From Solea solea (lineage: Eukaryota > Chordata > Actinopteri > Pleuronectiformes > Soleidae), in NCBI RefSeq assembly GCF_958295425.1, contig NC_081149.1, positions 1,054,001 to 1,118,000 on the forward strand: a DNA stretch of 64,000 bases, read 5' to 3'. Position 1 is the first letter of the stretch. The number at the start of each line of letters is the position of its first letter. The notes below the pieces were generated by a model. That model searched no databases. It was not told the DNA's origin and saw only the letters and a program-made list of their open reading frames with translations. Below are positions 38,201-48,574 of the stretch, one piece after another. A program made the translations under genes and the position numbers.

Positions 38201-38796
38201 AAAATGTGTGTTTGAATTATTTCTTTGTAAATTGAGTGTATGTGAGAGTGTGATAAACTGGTGACCTGTGACCTTCACCCTCTGTCAGCTGGCATTGACA
38301 TCATGTGGAGGTGAGAGCAGTAGAAGATGAGTTCATTTGTGATTTCTTTGTTAAATGGATCAAATAAAGCAGAAAATACTCACATTTAAGAAGCTGAAAA
38401 ACCGGACAACAGCTGATTAGTTTTGATTAATAACTGATTCATCGTTGCAGCCCTAGATCATGATGCTGTCTGCTCATTACAGCTAATGGTGGTTAAAGCT
38501 GCTGATGTTTTACAGGGTACCTGGATTTTCTCCTGGCACCTGCTGCTGGACTTAAAAGCCTTGTGACTCCACCCACTCCCTCTCCTCGCAGCCAGGACCA
38601 GCAGCATGGCCCCCAGACACCATCTTGTTTTCCCTTTGTTACTTTGGTTACAATAAACTTACTTTTCTTACATTAAGCTTTGTTTAGTAACACATGTTGT
38701 TTCCCTTGAGCCGAGGTCATAACAAGCCGGACACTTTGTCGTTTAGAACCCCTGCAAAAATGTTAGAGTGACTGAAACTGTATTAAATCAAATGTG

Positions 38797-38832
<36 letters not shown>

Positions 38833-41800
38833 GCTGGGACCCAAACCTGGTCCACACACTCAGTGTATGTTCTAGATTTCCCATCCAGGATTTTGACAAA
38901 TAACAATGAGGAAAACATGAGATTTGTGCATGCATTTGTGTCCTGACAGGTTCCATGTCTGTATGTGTAACGTGTCAAAGGAAAGCACTTACGTGTTGAT
39001 CCACTGCTGCAGCGTGTCCCGCAGCTGCTCTCTCTGGATTGGCTGAGCCAGGGTGCGGAGGGCGGGCTGGAACTCAGTGATGGAGGGAGGCAGGTGCTTG
39101 AACCAGCCTCCTGTGCTCTTCTCTTCCTGCAGCACCTTCCGGACTTTAGCTGAGGAGGCAAGATGAGAGGGAGGGGGGAGAGTTCAGAGCAGAAGTCCAT
39201 GAGAGAGAGAAGTCAACAATAACATAATCTCTCCGTTAATCCAAGGATGGACTACGCCTACACAAGCTCTAACATGGCTGCCGGTGGTTTAGGGCTTTAT
39301 CTGCATCATCTTTTGTTGTTAGACTGACTTTTTCATTAGAGAAACTTCTGTGTATTTTATGACACACACACACACAGGAGCTGTTGATCCACTGCTGCCT
39401 TCATCACAAAGTTCAAATGTCTTATTTGGTGACTTTGGGATTTGAATTCCTTCATAGACCAGCAGCGCCCGTGTCCATGTGAGTGCGGAGTTCTATAAAT
39501 GCTGAATTCCTCGATGGACTTTGGTGCAGCAAAGTAAGCAGTGAGATCTATTAACAGCCAATTTATTCATATTACATATCATCAGCAGGTGTAGCTGTCT
39601 TTAGCTGAGCCTCCGTCATTTTAGAAGCTGTCAACAACAATCATTCTCCAACTTCTCCTACAACATGTTCCTCCTACAGCCTGTGCATAGTGAGGCATGT
39701 GATATTATGGGATTTCTGAACTGAGTATCATCAGTGTCTAATCCAGTCCAGACCTGCAGGACTGATGGAGGTCACATTCTCGAGGATAGAGAAGAGCATG
39801 CCGCAGCTCAGAGCGCCCTCTGCAGGCCTGGGGACTCTCTCTGGGGGCAGGTAGAAGACGGCGTAGGCCTGGAACAGGGTGGTGACCAGCAGCTCCACCA
39901 GGCTGCACACCTGCGCCTTGATCCCTGCACCTGGATAACAAAAATAATCACACATCACTTTACTGATGGTGATAACAACATTAAAACTAGGTGTGGGGGT
40001 GACAGTATCACTGATGCCCTAATTCATCTGTTAATCGATGAAAATGTTGATCAACATGCTGATGCGTCGCTACGTCCACAAAATTTTATGATTCATTTGT
40101 TAAATGGAGCAAATAAAGCGTTCTAAGAGTTCTACTCATTCAAAAACCTCCTTCTTTCTTTCCTAAGACCACAAAGCTTCTCTCTAGTTTTATTTGGAAC
40201 AACAGGAAGCCAGGACTGAGCTTATACTTACCTCATGATAGGGGAGGTTACAGTTGGTATTACTGGGCTGCCCCAGGTCAGGGCTTTTCTGTAGTTTTCT
40301 AAAGATTTGTTCTTGCCCTGATTCGAAATTGAAAAGGTTTGGTACTGAAGAGCTAATTATATTCAGCATCTGTCAGGAAATGAAGGAAAAGTATTACTCA
40401 TCCTTTTGTAAAAGACTTGATTGTTGTTTGGCACGTGGAATGTTGGATGGCAATAATGACATGGCTTTTAAAACAGTAAAACTACAGGATGTATACGAGA
40501 ATGTATCACAGAAATGAGAAGCTTTATCCTGGCTCACTTAAACAAGTGGTGCAGTCAGTGCAACAACCTCCACTCTCACAGCAGAAGACAACTGGTCTTC
40601 TGCTGGTCTTCTGTGGAAGACATATCCACTTTCCCAGACAACTGGGAAAGTGGATATGATTATTCTGCCGTATGTTCAAGATGTTCAAAGTGTTTATACA
40701 AAAGTGTTTAAACAAAACTCAATAAAACAAAAAAACAACAACACTCAAATCGTTTCATTGATTATTAAAATGGTTGCAGATGAATTAAGTAACACATTAA
40801 TAATCTGTTGCAGTGCGATATTCAAATACTGAATATTCAAATAGCATTTTTGCTACAAAGGTCTGTCATAGTTAGTGGACTGAACTGCGTTTCATAAAGA
40901 ATCAACAGCAGCAGCTAATGAACCCATGACTGTGAGACGGCTGATCAGCCATCGATCACAGACGTTTGAATGTCTGAATCACGGATCAGTGGCAGGACAG
41001 AATGTGAAGGCATGTTATACAGCGCTCTACTCTTCACATGCTGCCAGCTTTACTTTAGTTTAGTTGACAGGGACCATGTACAGAACCAGGTCTTTACCAG
41101 GGACCATGTACAGAACCAGGTCTATACCAGAGTTAGCTGAATAGCTAATTTGCATCTGTGGTCCCTGGGCAGGCAGTTAAAAGACAGTAAAAGACATACA
41201 GTGCTCATGAGCACACCCCCTTTGAAAAGTACCATTTTAAACTCTCAATGAACACAAAAAACATTTTCAAAATGTTGACAAGACTAAGTTTTATATAACA
41301 TCTGTTTAACTTATAACATGAAAGCAAGGTTAATAATATAACTTAGAGAACAACATTTTTAGTTTTACTCAAATTAGGGTGATACAAAAATGAGTGATGC
41401 AAAAATGAATGGCATGCATGCGTGCCGTCCCCGACGGCAACCTCTCCTAAAGCCCAGGCACATAAAAGCCCGCCTAGAGTTTGCCAGGGCCCATGCTGAC
41501 AAACTCTGGATATCACTGTAATATGCTTTTTAAAAGATAATTAGAATCAATAATTATGGGCACCATGTTATTCCCCTCTCCAGGTTGTTGCTGTGCATTT
41601 ATAAATACCAACTGTTTTACTGACATTGAGAGTCAGACAGTCAGTGACTGTGTGTAGTACTGCAGTGAGTCCTGATGCAGCCTGATTTCTATCCTTAGCA
41701 TGTGTAGATAACTGTGTCGTCAGCATACATTTCTACAGAGGCAGGTCATTAATGTATAAGCTAAATAAAATTGATCCTAAAATTGATCCCTGTGGGACTC

Positions 41801-42451
41801 CAATGGTGCTATTAGCAAAACAAGAGCATGCATCATTATTTCTGGTGCACTGCTTTCTTGAATCTAAATAAGATTCCATCCATGAAAAGTTAAACTTGGA
41901 CAAGAGAACATTATGATTTACAGTGTCAAAAGCTTTTTTTAAATCAGAAATAACACCAACAACACCTCCATGATCAAGGCTGGATTGAATTTGTTCAATA
42001 AAACAGCAGTTTGCTGTCCCTGTTGAATGATTTGTCCTGAATCCAAATAGCACAGAATGCAGTGGGAAATGGCCTTGATTTAAGTCAGCTAGTAACATCA
42101 GTTACATCACAGCTTTAAAAACAGGAGTTATCACTGCTGACTACCAGGCAACAGGTCAACAACTATGTTTAATTCACAGATTAACCAGATGTGTAATTGG
42201 AGTAGAGAGGATGTTTTTATACTTCCCACTTTAGCCTTAGTGTTCTTAAACTGGCGTATGGTTTTAACTACAGATGGTTCTGTCACCTCAGAGAAGATTA
42301 TCATTTGGTGGTGTAATGCTCTTCTCTCTAGGACCAAAGCTTTTTGCCAATTCTTGAACACAATCAATAAAATAAGTATGAAACACAGAAGAGAGCTTAA
42401 CTATATCCTGAGTTAAGGTCCCCTGCACTAGTAGTTCAAACCCTTTATCTC

Positions 42452-42485
<34 letters not shown>

Positions 42486-45400
42486 GTTGTCCTTTTTTAA
42501 GACCCTGTTAATGTGTCTGCTGTGACCTCTGGAATCATTGATGATATTGATAAAGAATGTTGCTTTAGACTTTCTCAATTCTCTCACAACTTTATGACGT
42601 CATTGTTGGAAAGTTGTCCTATCATGAGCTAAACCCGACTTAACTGCACTGGGTAAGAGTGAGTGATATTTTTACTGAATTCACTTTTAACTTGATCTAT
42701 CATGGTCATTAAGCTCTTAGAAGCAGAGAGTTGTTTAAAGCCCTTTTAGTTTCCAAAACTTAAACCTTTGTTTTGTTAGCTTCCTTCATATAAAGGTGTT
42801 ACAAAGACAAGAGTACCGTGCTGTGGTTGGTTGAGTAGCTGATGGATAGAGGCTTTCCGGGCCAGCAAGAAGTCAGCCAGGGCCTGTCGTGGTGAGCTGT
42901 CCTCCAGCAGCATGGTGGACACCAGGGCCTCGGCGATGGCCTGGTCCGACACGGCACGTCCCTGCAGCAGAGACCTGCTGTCTAGCAGAATGGTGGACCT
43001 GCAGAGAGACAGGCTGATGTTCACTAACTTAACTTAACTTAACATTCATATGGATTTAAGTTTGTTTGTTTGGAAGATTCCATGACAATTCAGAAAATCT
43101 TTTAAATATAAGCCATTTCCACATCTTTTTACTGTCTGCTAAAGCTACCAGCTAAGCTAACAGCTGAGTCTGCAGATGATGATGTGTTCTCTATGGTGTA
43201 GAACATTCCTATGTTTAATGTCTACAGTAAGTGCTGCTAACTTAAAGTTAAAGTGGCAGTGTTTGTACGGTGCCAGTGATGTCGGGGAAGGTCATTCCGG
43301 TGTAGGGAGCGCTCAACAAGTCTTGACTACAAATGAAAGCACCAACACTTTTCAGATGTTTTAAAGTTGGCTCAGAAGGACAGTTTAGATTGTTGTCATC
43401 TCAGCACGACCAGTGAAGTAGGGCTGTAACAATATGCAATATGAAACCGAAATCGCGACACTCAGATCCACGATCCGGTGTCGCAGTGTTTGAAGGCGGA
43501 ATCGTGACACACCCCTTCCAACTCCCAGAGTTATCCCTCACGTTCAGATCCAATGAATCATGTGATGCCTGCCTGCAAAAGTTGAGCTAGTTGAAGAAGA
43601 ACGTGCGGAAACATGGCAACCAGAAATAGCGGACCCTCCCTCTTCGTTTAAGTCAGCAGTATGGCAACATTTCAGCTACCCGGTGGAGATAAAGGACGGC
43701 AATCGTGTAGTCGACAAGACCCACACAATTTGCCGTAAGTGCTTTAAGAAGCTTCCTCAAGTGAAGGGCAACACAACCAACATGGAGATGCCTATCCTAA
43801 GGCACCATCCAGAAATCAATTTAGCTACAGCACAGAAAACAACCCAGCAGCAGCAGCCTACACTGCCTAGTTTATTACAAGCAAAGTTTCCAGCGAATTC
43901 AGATCGAGCACAGAAAATTACAAATGCAATTGCAATTTTTATGGCACTGGATATGCGACCCTTTTCGGTTGTTGAAAACGAGGGGTTCAAGTATTTACTC
44001 AGTGTGCTCGAGCCGCGTTATGTACTACCAAGCCGGGCGCACTTCTCGCAAACTGTGCTACCAAAACTTCTAGAGAAAACAAAGGCTAAAGTGGAGTAAG
44101 GGTTGAGTACTGCTGAATCCATCGCAATTACCACAGATGGATGGATGTCCCGTGCCACAGACAGCTACATGACCATAACCACACACTATGTTACGTGTAA
44201 TTGGCAAATAGGAAACCACGTCCTCCAAACACGCCCGGTGTATGAGAGCCATACAAGCGACCATTTATCGGGAATACTAAAAGAGGCTGTGATAGAATGG
44301 AAGATTAGCAGATCAAACGTCCCCGTTCCCGTGACAACAGATAACGCCAGAAAGATTTCCAATGCTGTCGAAGCGGCCGGATTTTCACCGCATATACGCT
44401 GCTTTGCTCACACTGTTAATCTGGCTGAGCAGAGAGGGATGGGTGTTCACCAGATAATTATATAAAGTGCTGTGTAAATCAGTTAGGCCTATTTATTTAA
44501 AGTATAGTCAGATAATAAATGCTTAACTTTATTAAATTAGCTTCATTCGTCCTGGATTTGTATCTAACATTATGCTGCAATTGTGTTATGGATTTTGATG
44601 AGACAGAGGAGCAATCAGAGATAGCCTCCAGCAGCAGTGACTGTCCTCCTCCAGCCAAAAGAGCACCAATGGCTGAACTGTTTGGAGACATCTTTCCAAT
44701 GGAACAGGCATCATCATCATCTAAGTCTTTGTCTGAAGTGGTGGATGAGGAGGTGCAACATTACAGAGCAGTGCAGAGCCTTTCAGTGGAGTCAAATCCA
44801 CTTGTGTGGTGGAAGGACAACCAGAACTAGTTCCCCCATTTAGCCAAGTTGGCTAAAAGTTACCTTGGAATCCCAGCCACATCTGTCCCCAGTGAGAGAG
44901 TGTTTTCTTCTGCAGGTGACATTGCCACAGCACAGAGAGCAAGCCTCTCAACAGACAATGTTTACATGATGGTGTTTCTGAAGAAGAATTTTCAACTCCC
45001 TTAAATCAACTCCACAACGAGTTTGGTTTTCTTAAGAGAAAGAAGTTGTTTATTTGTTTAATATTTACTTACATGATTTGTGGTTTGCAGCACAGGCAGT
45101 AAGCCTCAGTTACCTCAGTGTGAAACAGTAGCCATTTAATTTACTTTGTAAATGTAAGAGAACTTGATTGAAGATGAATTTTCAACATGCTCGAATCATC
45201 TCCACAGTGGAGTTTAGTTCTGTTTGTATTTCAACAGTATTTTGTTACAAAGAAAACACAAGTGTTATAGGCTATATAGGTTATTTATGGCTATTTATAT
45301 TGTTAATAATTTGCATAGTTAATCTTGTTCTTTGGTGTTCAGTTTATAAAGGTTTTTCAAACGTTATTTAATGAAAAATATTGTTTTAATAAAAATCGTT

Positions 45401-47921
45401 CTTTTTTTTCCTGATACAAATCGAATCGTGGGTTTGGTGTATCATTACAGCCCTACAGTGAAGTCTTGCAGCATCATTTTAAGTTTCACCTGGGCAACAG
45501 TGACACAGAATTAGCAAAAAAGGACAGATACCTCCTAAAAACCTTCATGGCTGCCAGCAAAAAAGCCATAACAAGAAGATGGCTCAACACAGAACCTCCC
45601 ACAGGTAATCAGTGGGAGGTCATAGTTAAAGATATTCAAACATGGAACTAATGACTTTTAGCCTCAGATTACAAAGGGACAAAGGTGATGCCCTCTGGGA
45701 AAAATGGAGCACCTATATCACAAGAAGGGGTGATAACCAGCCGTAAAGATTTTTTATATTTTGAAGAAAAAAGTGACCATATCGATGTAATGTGTGCGAC
45801 ATGTGACCTACTCACAACCCCATGTTATTGTTTATGTTTTTGTTTCTTTGAATGTGTTCATTTGTATGTGTGCAATTGTGTACACTTGAATTTCTTCATG
45901 ACTATTAACGTGTATACGTGTGTTCAGGTGCAGACATGGTTTGGTTTTTGCTGTCTCCTTTGTATATGGACAGCATTTGAATTATCTTGTCTCATCACTC
46001 TGTACTCATACTGACTTTTACTCATTATACTGGTGCTACCCATGTTTTGTACAATAAAAACAACTATTGTCGCCTCAAATCAACATGACATCACTGATGG
46101 GGCATGGATTCAGAACAAGCTGCACTCACAGCTCCCTCTGCTGGAAAAATATCTATATATTGATATTGAATTAAATTAAAGTGAGTCAAATTGGGACTGC
46201 ATGAATCATGGTGTTCACCTACAGAATCTCTACCACCATTAGAGAGAAAACTTACATAAGTACCTAAAGTGCCCGGTGGTGGCTACCTGGCGGACCAGGA
46301 TAGGGAAGCGGGCCAGGACGGGGCTGTAGTGGCCCCCTGTTGCGTTGTCCAGCTGCAGCAGACTGTGCAGGTGGCAGCACAGCAAGTACAGCTGGGTGGC
46401 CTGTAGGTACTGCGACGCCTCCATGGCACTCCAGATGCGCTCTGGGATCTCCAACAGGAGCTTTATCTGGGCTGCCATGGTGTAGAACTTATCCTGCCAC
46501 TGCCTCTGGTTCTGCAGCAGAGTGACAGACAGCACACGTAAAAATCACACTGTCACACACCAATCAGTGTACATTAGTACATTAAGATTAGTTATTTGAA
46601 ATACTTTGCTGTGTTTGACCACAGCGCCACAAAATACACAAACAAGGCAGCAGCTGTGGAGCAGCTCATAAAACATGGACTGTGGTTTACAAAGCAACAC
46701 AAACTTACTCTAATCTAAGTTAGTTTCCTACGGGACAGCAGTAACTCCAATAAAGACCATGTTGAATCCCTCAGGGCTAACTATTAAATGACAACATCAA
46801 CATTTATGAGCTATATCAGAGGTCTGTTACCTCACAACTGAGCAGAAGCTCAGGAGCTGATATTGAGATATAGATATATACATACATATGTATATACATA
46901 TAGATATACACATACATATAGATATATCGATGTTGCTAAGGAGAAACGTGGACTTTTTAAGGTAATATTAGCAGAACATAAACATAAAAACCTGCTCAAA
47001 ATGAACTTGCCTATGAACACAACAGATATTCTAAATTAACACATTTCCAGCAGAGGGCGCTATGAGCACAGCTTGGCCTGCACGTCACATTGTTTTGTGT
47101 TGACTATATTAACATATATATACATATATGTATATATATACACATATATGTGTATATATGTGTTTATATATATATACATATACATATATACACACACACA
47201 TATATATAAAATAGTATGTGTATATATGTATGTATATATATGTGTGTGTGTGTATGTATATATACATATATACATATGTATATATACAGTACATATATAC
47301 ATATATATACGTATACATATATAAATACGCGGATTCAACGTGGTCTACAATAAAAACAGTCTCTACTGAATTCTATCATTGGCAGCTAGAATCTCTCTGA
47401 CAGCTAACCGGAAATAGAAGGGCTAGTTTACTGAAAAGCAGGACACTCTCTGGTATCATAGCTGTGCCTCGGTCTGTCCACGCCGAACTAGTCTAAACTT
47501 CACTCTCTGACACACCGCATACAAAACAATAATATCGCTGAGGTTACTGGTGACGAGTCACTTGTAAAAGAATAAAGTGCCAAGTGAGGTTTGGTTTCTC
47601 AGGTTGTCTCACCTCCTCCTGTCTGCAGCTGCTCACGGCGGCTCTGCCGTGTTTCAGACCGTGACAGTACTGGTGCATGTCCTGGATGGACAGGACCACG
47701 CTCTCCGAGCACTGCCTCATCTCTCCGATGGTGTCGGCGGCATCGATGAGGTCCCGGTACCGCTCCCCGACCATCTGCCTCAGCTCCTCCTTCTTCTGTT
47801 CGATCTCCCCGCGGACTTTGTGCTCGATCCGACGGATCTCGTCTGTGTTGTAGCGCTCGAAGAGAGCAGCCGAATTCTTAATCTCTGAAACCCGCAGGGA
47901 CAGCGCTGGGTCGTTGGCCAT
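20116..47921 (-). CDS. cog1: Conserved oligomeric Golgi complex subunit 1, complete, 15 coding exons
   Basis: Exons in coding order: 47921-47613, 46511-46264, 42998-42817, 39930-39754, 39149-38993, 37798-37588, 37259-36896, 35919-35489, 33724-33578, 25290-25129, 24508-24384, 23603-23495, 22605-22490, 21263-21191, 20229-20116. They sum to 2925 nt (974 aa plus stop; human COG1 is about 980 aa), with GT-AG sites and matching phases throughout. Diagnostic stretches include [91 protein letters not shown] and [21 protein letters not shown]1 is a lobe A subunit of the COG tether, which recycles Golgi glycosylation enzymes; the N-terminal helices (about residues 20-80) belong to the Vps51/COG family bundle. 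The start has Kozak purine at -3 and G at +4. Confidence 0.97.
20990..21035. repeat. CA and GA microsatellites
   Basis: CA run then a short GAGAGA run in the last cog1 intron. The rest of 20230-21190 holds a dispersed motif (GGTTCCCACACCTTGGTT) that recurs near 24096. Confidence 0.75.
21191..21263 (-). CDS. cog1: cog1 exon 14
   Basis: Residues 913-937: [24 protein letters not shown]. Donor GTGAGT. Confidence 0.95.
21485..22380. repeat. GTATC-type minisatellite (GGTATCATGGTATCGT)
   Basis: About 0.9 kb of 8-bp units TATCRTGG mixed with 17-bp TATCATCGGTATCATTG units fill the cog1 intron between exons 13 and 14. Open frames across it are artefacts. Confidence 0.92.
22490..22605 (-). CDS. cog1: cog1 exon 13 with serine repeat
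   Basis: Residues 875-913: [16 protein letters not shown], five Ser from a coding CAG/CTG run, [17 protein letters not shown]. The intron after it is a 0.9 kb GTATC-type array. Confidence 0.96.
22735..22811. repeat. TA/CA microsatellite
   Basis: ATATACATATAC run directly before the SINE, so target duplication of that SINE cannot be seen. Confidence 0.8.
22812..23192 (+). mobile_element. tRNA-derived SINE, copy 1
   Basis: Starts with TAGTGGTTAGCACTCTCGCC (A-box region) and GGGTTCGAGCCCTGG (B box), then a body ending in (GACT)n. About 95% like copy 2 at 62221-62602. It lies in the cog1 intron after exon 12. Confidence 0.85.
23250..23278. repeat. CT microsatellite
   Basis: CT run in a cog1 intron. 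The adjoining introns 23604-24383 and 24509-25128 hold otherwise only unique DNA, the short repeat near 24096 and a TG run at 25098-25126. Confidence 0.8.
23495..23603 (-). CDS. cog1: cog1 exon 12
   Basis: Residues 838-874: [47 protein letters not shown] is the most conserved COG1 C-terminal motif. Confidence 0.97.
24384..24508 (-). CDS. cog1: cog1 exon 11
   Basis: Residues 797-838: [32 protein letters not shown]. Donor GTATCA. Confidence 0.96.
25129..25290 (-). CDS. cog1: cog1 exon 10
   Basis: Residues 743-796: [35 protein letters not shown]. Intact acceptor (TCTGCAG) and donor (GTAACA). A truncated copy of its 5' end lies at 33468-33531. Confidence 0.96.
25249..25312. repeat. cog1 exon 10 border, original copy of a 64-bp duplication
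   Basis: Shares CACACAACTGGAACAGCAGC and ACACACAACATTTACA with 33468-33531; only two bases differ over about 63. The two copies bracket the 8.1 kb insertion. Confidence 0.85.
26249..32770 (+). mobile_element. BEL/Pao LTR retrotransposon, interrupted and 3' truncated
   Basis: The Gag-like start (26249-26731, [13 protein letters not shown]) has helical DUF1759-like content. After the L1 insertion come RIKPTSL and [15 protein letters not shown] (30900-31300), a protease-side segment ([30 protein letters not shown]; 31413-31769) and the start of Pao-type reverse transcriptase ([22 protein letters not shown]; 32091-32440). Several shifts break the reading frame. RNase H, integrase and the 3' LTR are absent. 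Confidence 0.75.
26807..30890 (+). mobile_element. L1/Tx1-type LINE inserted in the BEL element
   Basis: ORF1 (26938-27840, two frameshifts) has the L1 ORF1p motif [20 protein letters not shown]. The endonuclease is deleted. ORF2 reverse transcriptase (28057-30357, broken) has [36 protein letters not shown] and YADDVILI. It ends with AATAAA and poly(A) at 30879-30890. A short AGAAC target duplication lies at 26802-26806 and 30891-30895. Confidence 0.85.
33468..33531 (-). pseudogene. Duplicated 5' piece of cog1 exon 10
   Basis: On the - strand it has an acceptor (TATGCAG), then 13 in-frame codons [13 protein letters not shown], then GTGTAT, after which it runs into transposon end sequence. 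It lies in the intron upstream of the true exon 10. Spliced in, 39 nt (33509-33471) would keep the frame and repeat 13 residues. Confidence 0.75.
33578..33724 (-). CDS. cog1: cog1 exon 9
   Basis: Residues 694-742: [39 protein letters not shown]. It is followed by an 8.3 kb intron holding the nested insertion. Confidence 0.97.
33883..34354 (-). mobile_element. TTAA-type MITE copy 2 (compact form)
   Basis: 472 bp between TTAA 33879-33882 and TTAA 34355-34358. Read on the - strand it begins AGGTGACATTGAATG, contains a single GGAGGTCTACTTACATATAA block, then shares some 330 bases with 8030-8380. It lies between cog1 exons 8 and 9. Confidence 0.8.
34838..34984. repeat. Minisatellite CGTGTACCTG
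   Basis: About 12 copies of a 12-bp unit (GTGTACCTGCGT) in the cog1 intron before exon 9. The Cys/Val/Tyr-rich frames are artefacts. Confidence 0.85.
35489..35919 (-). CDS. cog1: cog1 exon 8
   Basis: Residues 550-693: [64 protein letters not shown]. It is the largest exon and includes the least conserved linker. Confidence 0.96.
36065..36470. repeat. Minisatellite GTGAGATTAATGTGAGATAA
   Basis: Roughly 35 units of 11-12 bp (GTGAGATWAAYG) in the intron between cog1 exons 7 and 8. Confidence 0.88.
36490..36702. repeat. GGTTAGGCATTAACTGGTTA repeats with telomere-like end
   Basis: Five copies of a 27-28 bp unit containing AAGGGTTAGGCAT, then AACCCTAACCCTAACTAACC and degenerate variants. Confidence 0.75.
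36896..37259 (-). CDS. cog1: cog1 exon 7
   Basis: Residues 429-550: [59 protein letters not shown] run sits in the middle. Confidence 0.96.
37588..37798 (-). CDS. cog1: cog1 exon 6
   Basis: Residues 358-428: [49 protein letters not shown]. Confidence 0.97.
37813..38992. other. cog1 intron 5 with possible old retroposon sequence
   Basis: No coding signal. 38460-38720 has a Cys/Pro-codon-poor, AATAAA-containing stretch that could be an old LTR or LINE tail, and 38799-38829 is a CA run. The remainder looks unique. Confidence 0.35.
38993..39149 (-). CDS. cog1: cog1 exon 5
   Basis: Residues 306-358: [46 protein letters not shown]. Acceptor CCTCAG, donor GTAAGT. Confidence 0.95.
39754..39930 (-). 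CDS. cog1: cog1 exon 4
   Basis: Residues 247-306: [46 protein letters not shown]. Confidence 0.95.
40130..40740 (+). mobile_element. L1/Tx1 LINE fragment
   Basis: The frame near 40180-40265 reads [20 protein letters not shown], matching the L1 copy at 29320-29400 ([24 protein letters not shown]). Downstream frames are decayed ORF2. It lies between cog1 exons 3 and 4. Confidence 0.7.
40581..40658. repeat. Two adjacent hairpins
   Basis: Perfect 16-bp arms at 40621-40636 and 40643-40658 (CATATCCACTTTCCCA) with a 6-base loop, preceded at 40581-40603 by 9-bp arms GCAGAAGAC / GTCTTCTGC. Confidence 0.8.
41416..41521 (+). pseudogene. Tc1/mariner transposase fragment
   Basis: A short frame reads [20 protein letters not shown] then [10 protein letters not shown], the Tc1 catalytic-domain start found in many fish copies. 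No ends were identified. Confidence 0.7.
41735..42700 (-). mobile_element. Jockey-superfamily LINE reverse transcriptase fragment
   Basis: On the - strand: [15 protein letters not shown], an Asn run encoded by a TTA/ATT microsatellite (42450-42486), then [38 protein letters not shown] and [20 protein letters not shown]. Frames are shifted in at least two places and the YADD region is lost. Confidence 0.8.
42817..42998 (-). CDS. cog1: cog1 exon 3
   Basis: Residues 186-247: [41 protein letters not shown]. Donor GTACTC, phase 1. Confidence 0.97.
43419..45455 (+). mobile_element. hAT transposon, internally deleted
   Basis: Perfect 8-bp target duplication CAGTGAAG at 43411-43418 and 45456-45463. 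Ends TAGGGCTGTAACAATATGCA and (reversed) TAGGGCTGTAATGATACACC. Transposase parts are a zinc-finger region (CRKCFKKLP), [35 protein letters not shown] and the C-terminal dimerisation motif [19 protein letters not shown]. It lies between cog1 exons 2 and 3. Confidence 0.93.
43683..45003 (+). pseudogene. hAT transposase (ZBED-like), broken
   Basis: Frame 43683-44099 ends in TAA just before the catalytic segment, which continues at 44103-44465 in the same frame after the stop. A deletion removes the core between NLAEQ and the acidic linker at 44585. The dimerisation domain follows another stop at 44827. Confidence 0.88.
45464..46080 (+). mobile_element. L1/Tx1 LINE 3' end fragment
   Basis: Frame 45466-45651 ([27 protein letters not shown]) followed by a shifted [19 protein letters not shown] piece matches the C-terminus of fish L1 ORF2; an AATAAA lies near 46053. 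It begins at the hAT target duplication, so its 5' part may lie upstream of the hAT element. Confidence 0.6.
46264..46511 (-). CDS. cog1: cog1 exon 2
   Basis: Residues 104-186: [46 protein letters not shown]. Acceptor CTGCAG, donor GTACTT. Confidence 0.97.
46860..47330. repeat. ATATACATA microsatellites in cog1 intron 1
   Basis: AT-rich alternating runs at 46866-46928 and 47105-47325. The long Tyr/Ile frames are translated repeat. Other DNA in 46512-47612 is unique and without recognised features. Confidence 0.85.
47613..47921 (-). CDS. cog1: cog1 exon 1
   Basis: Residues 1-103, from [10 protein letters not shown] to SCRQEE, carrying the conserved coiled-coil start. Donor GTGAGA, phase 0. 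Confidence 0.97.
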
Positions 47922-48054
47922 CGCTGCGCCAGAACTAGAACAACAACAACTTCAGCCGCTGAAGGAACTCCACCAACCCGGAAGACAAACGGATAGACAC
48001 TTCCGGCCTCCACGTCACTATAGGTGTGACGCAGTAGAAAATACCGCGTTCAAT
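47922..48054 (-). promoter_or_regulatory. cog1 5' leader and remaining native promoter
   Basis: The 133 bases between the cog1 start codon and the 7.3 kb transposon are all the native upstream sequence left next to the gene. They contain no TATA box; an A/CAC-rich leader is followed by GC-rich DNA. The transcription start is not visible from sequence. Confidence 0.45.
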
Positions 48055-48288
48055 CAAGTAGGTCCAGCTGCAGACCCGCAGACCACTCAACGACACACGC
48101 CTCCACTCAACGAAACACCGCTTTACTCAACGAAACACCCCCTCACACTCAACGAAACACCGCTTTACTCAATGAAACACCCCTTTACTCAATGAAACAC
48201 CCCCTCACACTCAACGAAACACCCCCTCACACTACACGACACTCTGATTGGGTCTCAAGAGACTGCGTCTGAAACGTGATGACGTTTA
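48055..48288. repeat. Left inverted end of the 7.3 kb transposon
   Basis: GGTCCAGCTGCAGACCCGCA at 48061, seven CTCAACGAAACACC units, then the inner block with TGACGT sites at 48280-48285 and 48298-48303 (ATF/CREB-type core). Confidence 0.85.
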
Positions 48289-48574
48289 CTAACGTGATGA
48301 CGTTTACTAACGTGATAACGTCGTCTTTTATTGAAACTTTATTTACACACGCGTATCTCATAGACACTTGTTGACAAGAGACTTTTATCCCGGTGTGCGA
48401 CAGGAATAGAGAAGAATAAACACTCGTGTTGGCTTTTATGAACACAGAAATGTACTTTCTGTGAAATTTGTGAATAATTAATGTCACTTTGTAAAGTATG
48501 AAATGTTATAGCCAAACTGCTAAAATATATAAATGCCGATTGGAAAAGTTCTTTGAACATCACGTTTACACAAT

